From positions 1 through 8,653 of the forward strand of contig JAKCEJ010000106.1 in NCBI GenBank assembly GCA_021838065.1: a stretch of 8,653 nt of DNA, read 5' to 3'. The number at the start of each line of letters is the position of its first letter. Position 1 is the first letter of the stretch. The stretch comes from Pseudomonadota bacterium. Lineage in GTDB: Bacteria > Pseudomonadota > Gammaproteobacteria > Steroidobacterales > Steroidobacteraceae. The translations under genes were made by a program, and so were the position numbers. Shown here piece by piece: positions 6,224-8,653 of the stretch. Under the pieces are notes generated by a model. That model was not told the origin of the DNA. It did not search any database and saw only the letters and a list, made by a program, of their open reading frames with translations.

Positions 6224-6694
6224 TCAGCGTTTCGGCTTCATGCCCGGCGGGGTGAGGAGAGTCCCGTCCGGGAGCCGCCGGCCGGCAGACGCCGGCGGCG
6301 GCGCGGCGGGCTCGGGGACGACCGCGAGCACGGCAGGCTCGGGCTGTGCGGGCGCACGGATCGGCAGCACTTCGACCGCCAGAGCAACCGAGCAGCGCTC
6401 GCCGCTCTGCAGGGCCCCGACCGCGACCAGCTTGCGGGCGATCTCCTGCCCCTTGTCGTTGCGGACGGTCACCACGACGCTGTACTCGCACGGGTCCTCG
6501 CCATGGGGATGTCTCACCTCGCCCTCGACCTCGAGAGCGCGGATCGCAGCCTCCTGGCGCTGCGCCGCCTCGACATCGAAGCGCAGGTGATGCCGACAGC
6601 CCGGGCAGATGCTCAGGCTCTCGAGAACGACCGCCTTGCAGTGGGGACAGACGCGCGTCTTGCCCGCTGTCACCGGACGGGCGGCCGCGCTCAT
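6224..6694 (-). CDS. Zinc-ribbon protein translationally coupled to bactofilin
   Basis: A 156-residue protein I cannot assign to a named family. An N-terminal zinc ribbon uses C16, C19, C30 and C33 (CPHC, ten residues, CPGC). A basic, helical-looking link (HHLRFDVEAAQRQEAAIRAL) leads to residues about 55-110 (YSVVVTVRNDKGQEIARKLV, then GALQSGERCSVALAVEVL). These resemble a small beta-sandwich of FxLYD type: a V-V-N-x-x-G strand pattern, then L..GE. A Pro/Ala-rich stretch follows, and the end is GTLLTPPGMKPKR. There is no signal peptide or membrane segment, so it should be cytosolic. Its ATG (6692-6694) overlaps the bactofilin stop as ATGA, strongly implying one transcript and coupled translation. 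A role as a partner or regulator of the bactofilin polymer is inference from that coupling only. Confidence 0.75.
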   Translation of the reverse strand: MSAAARPVTAGKTRVCPHCKAVVLESLSICPGCRHHLRFDVEAAQRQEAAIRALEVEGEVRHPHGEDPCEYSVVVTVRNDKGQEIARKLVAVGALQSGERCSVALAVEVLPIRAPAQPEPAVLAVVPEPAAPPPASAGRRLPDGTLLTPPGMKPKR

Positions 6695-7218
6695 ACCGTA
6701 CCGGTGATCACCGACTCAGTGAGCTTGTCGGTCTCGGCGCTCGAGGAGCGATCCCAGCCGAATTCCACCTTGCCGCGCATGCGCGCGCCGGCCGCGACGG
6801 TGAAGGCGCCGGCCTTGATATCCCCTTCGATGCGCCCGGTCTCGCGCAGATCGACCTGCTGGGCATCGACGATATTGCCGATCAGCTCCCCGGCGCAGAT
6901 CACGGCGGCGGCCTTGACGTGCCCATCGATGCGCGCGCCGGCGTCCAGCGTGAACGTGCCGTCGATGTGCACATCGCCCTTGAACCGCCCGGCGATCCGC
7001 AGGTGCCCGGTGCCGTTGACCTTGCCCTCGAGGGTCAGTCCCGCGGCGATGACCGACTCCTTGGCCTCCACACGGTCCTTGCCGGTGCGGCGCTGAGTTT
7101 CAGGCAGCGGCGCGACGTTCAGCGCCGCATCGCGCGGAGCGCTCGAGCCGGGCGACGCGGGCGTGGAACCGCTGGCGAAGCCTGAGCCGGGTGAGTTCGT
7201 ATCTTTCCACAACGCCAT
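6691..7218 (-). CDS. Bactofilin (polymer-forming cytoskeletal protein)
   Basis: 175 residues, a normal length for the family. A flexible Gly/Ser/Pro-rich N-terminus (1-50) precedes a right-handed beta-helix core at about 52-152. The core is built of short repeating strands with regular Gly and hydrophobic positions (SVIAAGLTLEGKVNGTGHLR, then GRFKGDVHIDG, then ARIDGHVKA, then GRIEGDIKAGAFTVAAGARM), and a short polar tail ends the chain. Bactofilins assemble without nucleotide into filaments or sheets on the cytoplasmic side of the inner membrane and recruit enzymes of peptidoglycan, stalk or polysaccharide formation. The N-terminal MALWKDT could be a short membrane-touching motif as described for other bactofilins (inference). 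ATG 7218 is preceded by GGGGG at 6 bases, a weak binding site. The gene is first of a two-gene unit with the zinc-ribbon protein and follows phosphomannomutase on the same strand after 123 bases. Confidence 0.93.
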   Translation of the reverse strand: MALWKDTNSPGSGFASGSTPASPGSSAPRDAALNVAPLPETQRRTGKDRVEAKESVIAAGLTLEGKVNGTGHLRIAGRFKGDVHIDGTFTLDAGARIDGHVKAAAVICAGELIGNIVDAQQVDLRETGRIEGDIKAGAFTVAAGARMRGKVEFGWDRSSSAETDKLTESVITGTV

Positions 7219-7283
7219 GAGAAACCCCCAGATATACGGGTAATCAGAACAAGTTCCTCGAAAGGTACCTCGATCAGTGCCCG

Positions 7284-7317
7284 AGAACCAGTGTCTTCTA
7301 GCGCCGACACCGGCTCT
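7284..7317 (-). terminator. Hairpin downstream of phosphomannomutase, stable as minus-strand RNA
   Basis: On the minus strand AGAGCCGGTGTC pairs with GACACTGGTTCT as a 12-bp stem with two G-U wobbles and a 10-base loop (GGCGCTAGAA). In plus-strand RNA the wobbles become A-C mismatches, so the structure favours minus-strand transcripts. It starts about 25 bases after the phosphomannomutase stop. No T-run follows, so termination efficiency is uncertain; attenuation or partial read-through into bactofilin is possible. Confidence 0.4.
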
Positions 7318-7341
7318 GTGACGGCAGTCTCGCCGCTCGCC

Positions 7342-8653
7342 TCAGGCGTCGATGAGCTTCAGGATCTCCTCGGTCTTCTCGCGCATCAGCGCCTCGCTCC
7401 CTCGGCTCTCGACATTCAGGCGCACCAGCGGCTCGGTGTTCGAGCCGCGCAGGTTGAAGCGCCAGTCGGCGAACTCGACGGACAGCCCGTCGGTGTGATC
7501 GAGCGCAAGCGCGGCGGCTGCGTAGCGGCGCTCGAGGCGCTCGAGGATCGAGCGCGCATCGCCGCTGAGGCGACGGTTGATCTCCCCGCTCGCCGGGAAG
7601 CGCCGCATGCGATCGCCGACCAACTTCGAGAGCGGCCCGCGCTCGGCGATCACCTGCAGCGCCATGAGCCAAGGGATCATGCCGCTGTCGCAGTAGGCGA
7701 AGGAGCGGAAGTAGTGATGCGCGCTCATCTCGCCGCCGTAGATGCCGTCCACCTCGCGCATCTTCTGTTTGATGAAGGCATGGCCGGAGCGGCACAGCAC
7801 CGGCGTGCCGCCGTGCTCGCGCACGATGTCGATGGTGTTCCAGGTCAGGCGCGGGTCGTGCACGATGCGTGCGCCGGGCTCGCGCTTGAGAAACACCTCC
7901 GCGAGCAGCCCCACGAGGTAATAGCCTTCGATGAAGTTGCCGTGCTCGTCGAAGAAGAAGCAGCGGTCGTAATCCCCGTCCCAGGCGAGCCCGACGTCGG
8001 CCCCGCTGCGGCGCACCACCTCGGCGGTGGCCGCGCGGTTCTCCTCGAGCATCGGGTTGGGGATGCCGTTGGGGAAGGTGCCGTCGGGCTCGTGGTTGAC
8101 CTTGATGAACTCGAACGGCAGGTGCGGCTCGAGCATATCGATCACGAGCCCCGCCCCGCCGTTGCCCGGGTTCACCACCACCTTCAGCTTGCGCAGCTTG
8201 CTGCGGTCAAGGTAACCGAGAAGGTGCTCGATATAGCGCGCGCGGATCTCGAGCTTGCCCTCACGGCCGGCCTTGGCCGCCTTGGCCGGCAGCCTCCCGG
8301 CGGCGAGCATGTCGCGCATCTCGTTGAGCCCGGTGTCGGAGCTCACCGGGCGCGCCTGCTCGCGCACGAACTTCATGCCGTTGTAGTCGGACGGATTGTG
8401 ACTCGCGGTCACCATGATCCCGCCGTCGAGCTCGTAGGCGAACGTCGAGAAATACGCCGCCTCGGTGCCCCAGAGACCGATATCGAGCGCCTCGGCGCCG
8501 CTGTCGGTGAGTCCGCGGCGCACCGCCGCGGCGAGCTGCGGGCTCGTCAGGCGGATGTCGTAGCCGACCGCCACGCGATGCGGCCTGACCAGCGCGCAGA
8601 ACGCCCGGGCGATGTCGTAGGCGAGCGACTCGTTGATCTCATCGGGAATACGG
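7342..8653 (-). CDS. manB: Phosphomannomutase, CpsG/ManB type (5' end outside window)
   Basis: This enzyme interconverts mannose 6-phosphate and mannose 1-phosphate in the cytosol, the step before GDP-mannose for O-antigen, capsule or exopolysaccharide; some homologues also act on glucose phosphates. The frame is open to the right edge (436 visible residues). The E. coli CpsG chain is about 456 residues, so only a short N-terminal piece is missing, and the visible part begins RIPDEINESLAYDIARAF. All four functional loops are present: the phosphoserine loop TASHNP (catalytic Ser at 8401-8403), the metal loop DGDYDR (7963-7980), the sugar-specificity loop GGEMSAHHYFR with CDSGMIPWLM after it, and the phosphate-binding loop RGSNTEPLVR near 7420-7450. 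The internal GTG at 8574 is not the start, because homologous sequence continues beyond it. The AHHYFR.FAYCDSGMIPW stretch points to the CpsG/ManB subgroup rather than GlmM; AlgC-like dual activity cannot be excluded. Confidence 0.93.
   Translation of the reverse strand, partial: RIPDEINESLAYDIARAFCALVRPHRVAVGYDIRLTSPQLAAAVRRGLTDSGAEALDIGLWGTEAAYFSTFAYELDGGIMVTASHNPSDYNGMKFVREQARPVSSDTGLNEMRDMLAAGRLPAKAAKAGREGKLEIRARYIEHLLGYLDRSKLRKLKVVVNPGNGGAGLVIDMLEPHLPFEFIKVNHEPDGTFPNGIPNPMLEENRAATAEVVRRSGADVGLAWDGDYDRCFFFDEHGNFIEGYYLVGLLAEVFLKREPGARIVHDPRLTWNTIDIVREHGGTPVLCRSGHAFIKQKMREVDGIYGGEMSAHHYFRSFAYCDSGMIPWLMALQVIAERGPLSKLVGDRMRRFPASGEINRRLSGDARSILERLERRYAAAALALDHTDGLSVEFADWRFNLRGSNTEPLVRLNVESRGSEALMREKTEEILKLIDA

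Noticed and set aside
7228..7257. Perfect sigmaE-type -35 (GGAACTT, minus strand 7251-7257) before bactofilin, with TCTGG as a possible -10
   Set aside because: The 18-base spacing is longer than usual and the transcript would start about 4 bases before the ATG, losing the GGGGG binding site.

Overview
This is a visibly GC-rich chromosomal window from a Gram-negative bacterium. The gene set fits a proteobacterium, most likely a gammaproteobacterium: an Omp85-type outer-membrane barrel ending in phenylalanine, Sec signal peptides, a CpsG/ManB-type phosphomannomutase, a bactofilin, and a FecR-DUF6600 protein. I cannot place it below class level; a Xanthomonadales, Nevskiales or Steroidobacter-like relative is only an impression. 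There are seven protein genes. The two at the window edges are cut off, and the five internal ones are intact.

Layout: (1) 1-774, minus, a secreted c-type haem protein, 3' end missing. (2) 926-3067, minus, a large secreted FecR-domain/DUF6600 protein with a Pro/Arg-rich tail. (3) A 305-base divergent intergenic region. (4) 3373-4203, plus, a MOSC-domain molybdenum-cofactor protein. (5) 4478-6196, plus, a short Omp85-family barrel protein with one POTRA-like domain. It probably starts at TTG and is preceded by a possible 33-codon upstream ORF. (6) A 27-base convergent gap almost filled by a perfect GC-only hairpin. (7) 6224-6694, minus, a zinc-ribbon protein that overlaps by four bases (ATGA) the bactofilin gene upstream of it (6691-7218, minus). 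(8) 7342-8653, minus, phosphomannomutase, 5' end missing.

The loose theme is the cell envelope. The FecR-DUF6600 protein and the haem protein are exported, the Omp85 protein sits in the outer membrane, bactofilin forms a polymer that scaffolds envelope work, and phosphomannomutase feeds mannose-type sugar nucleotides into surface polysaccharide. Only the bactofilin/zinc-ribbon pair shows direct evidence of joint expression. The MOSC protein is metabolic and looks like a bystander.

I see no CRISPR array, tRNA, rRNA, insertion sequence, phage gene or recognisable defence or toxin-antitoxin module. The most promising under-described items are the bactofilin/zinc-ribbon pair, the haem-site-plus-barrel protein, the mini-Omp85 with its overlapping upstream ORF, and the Trp-rich, basic FecR-DUF6600 protein. 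None of these amounts to a demonstrated new system.
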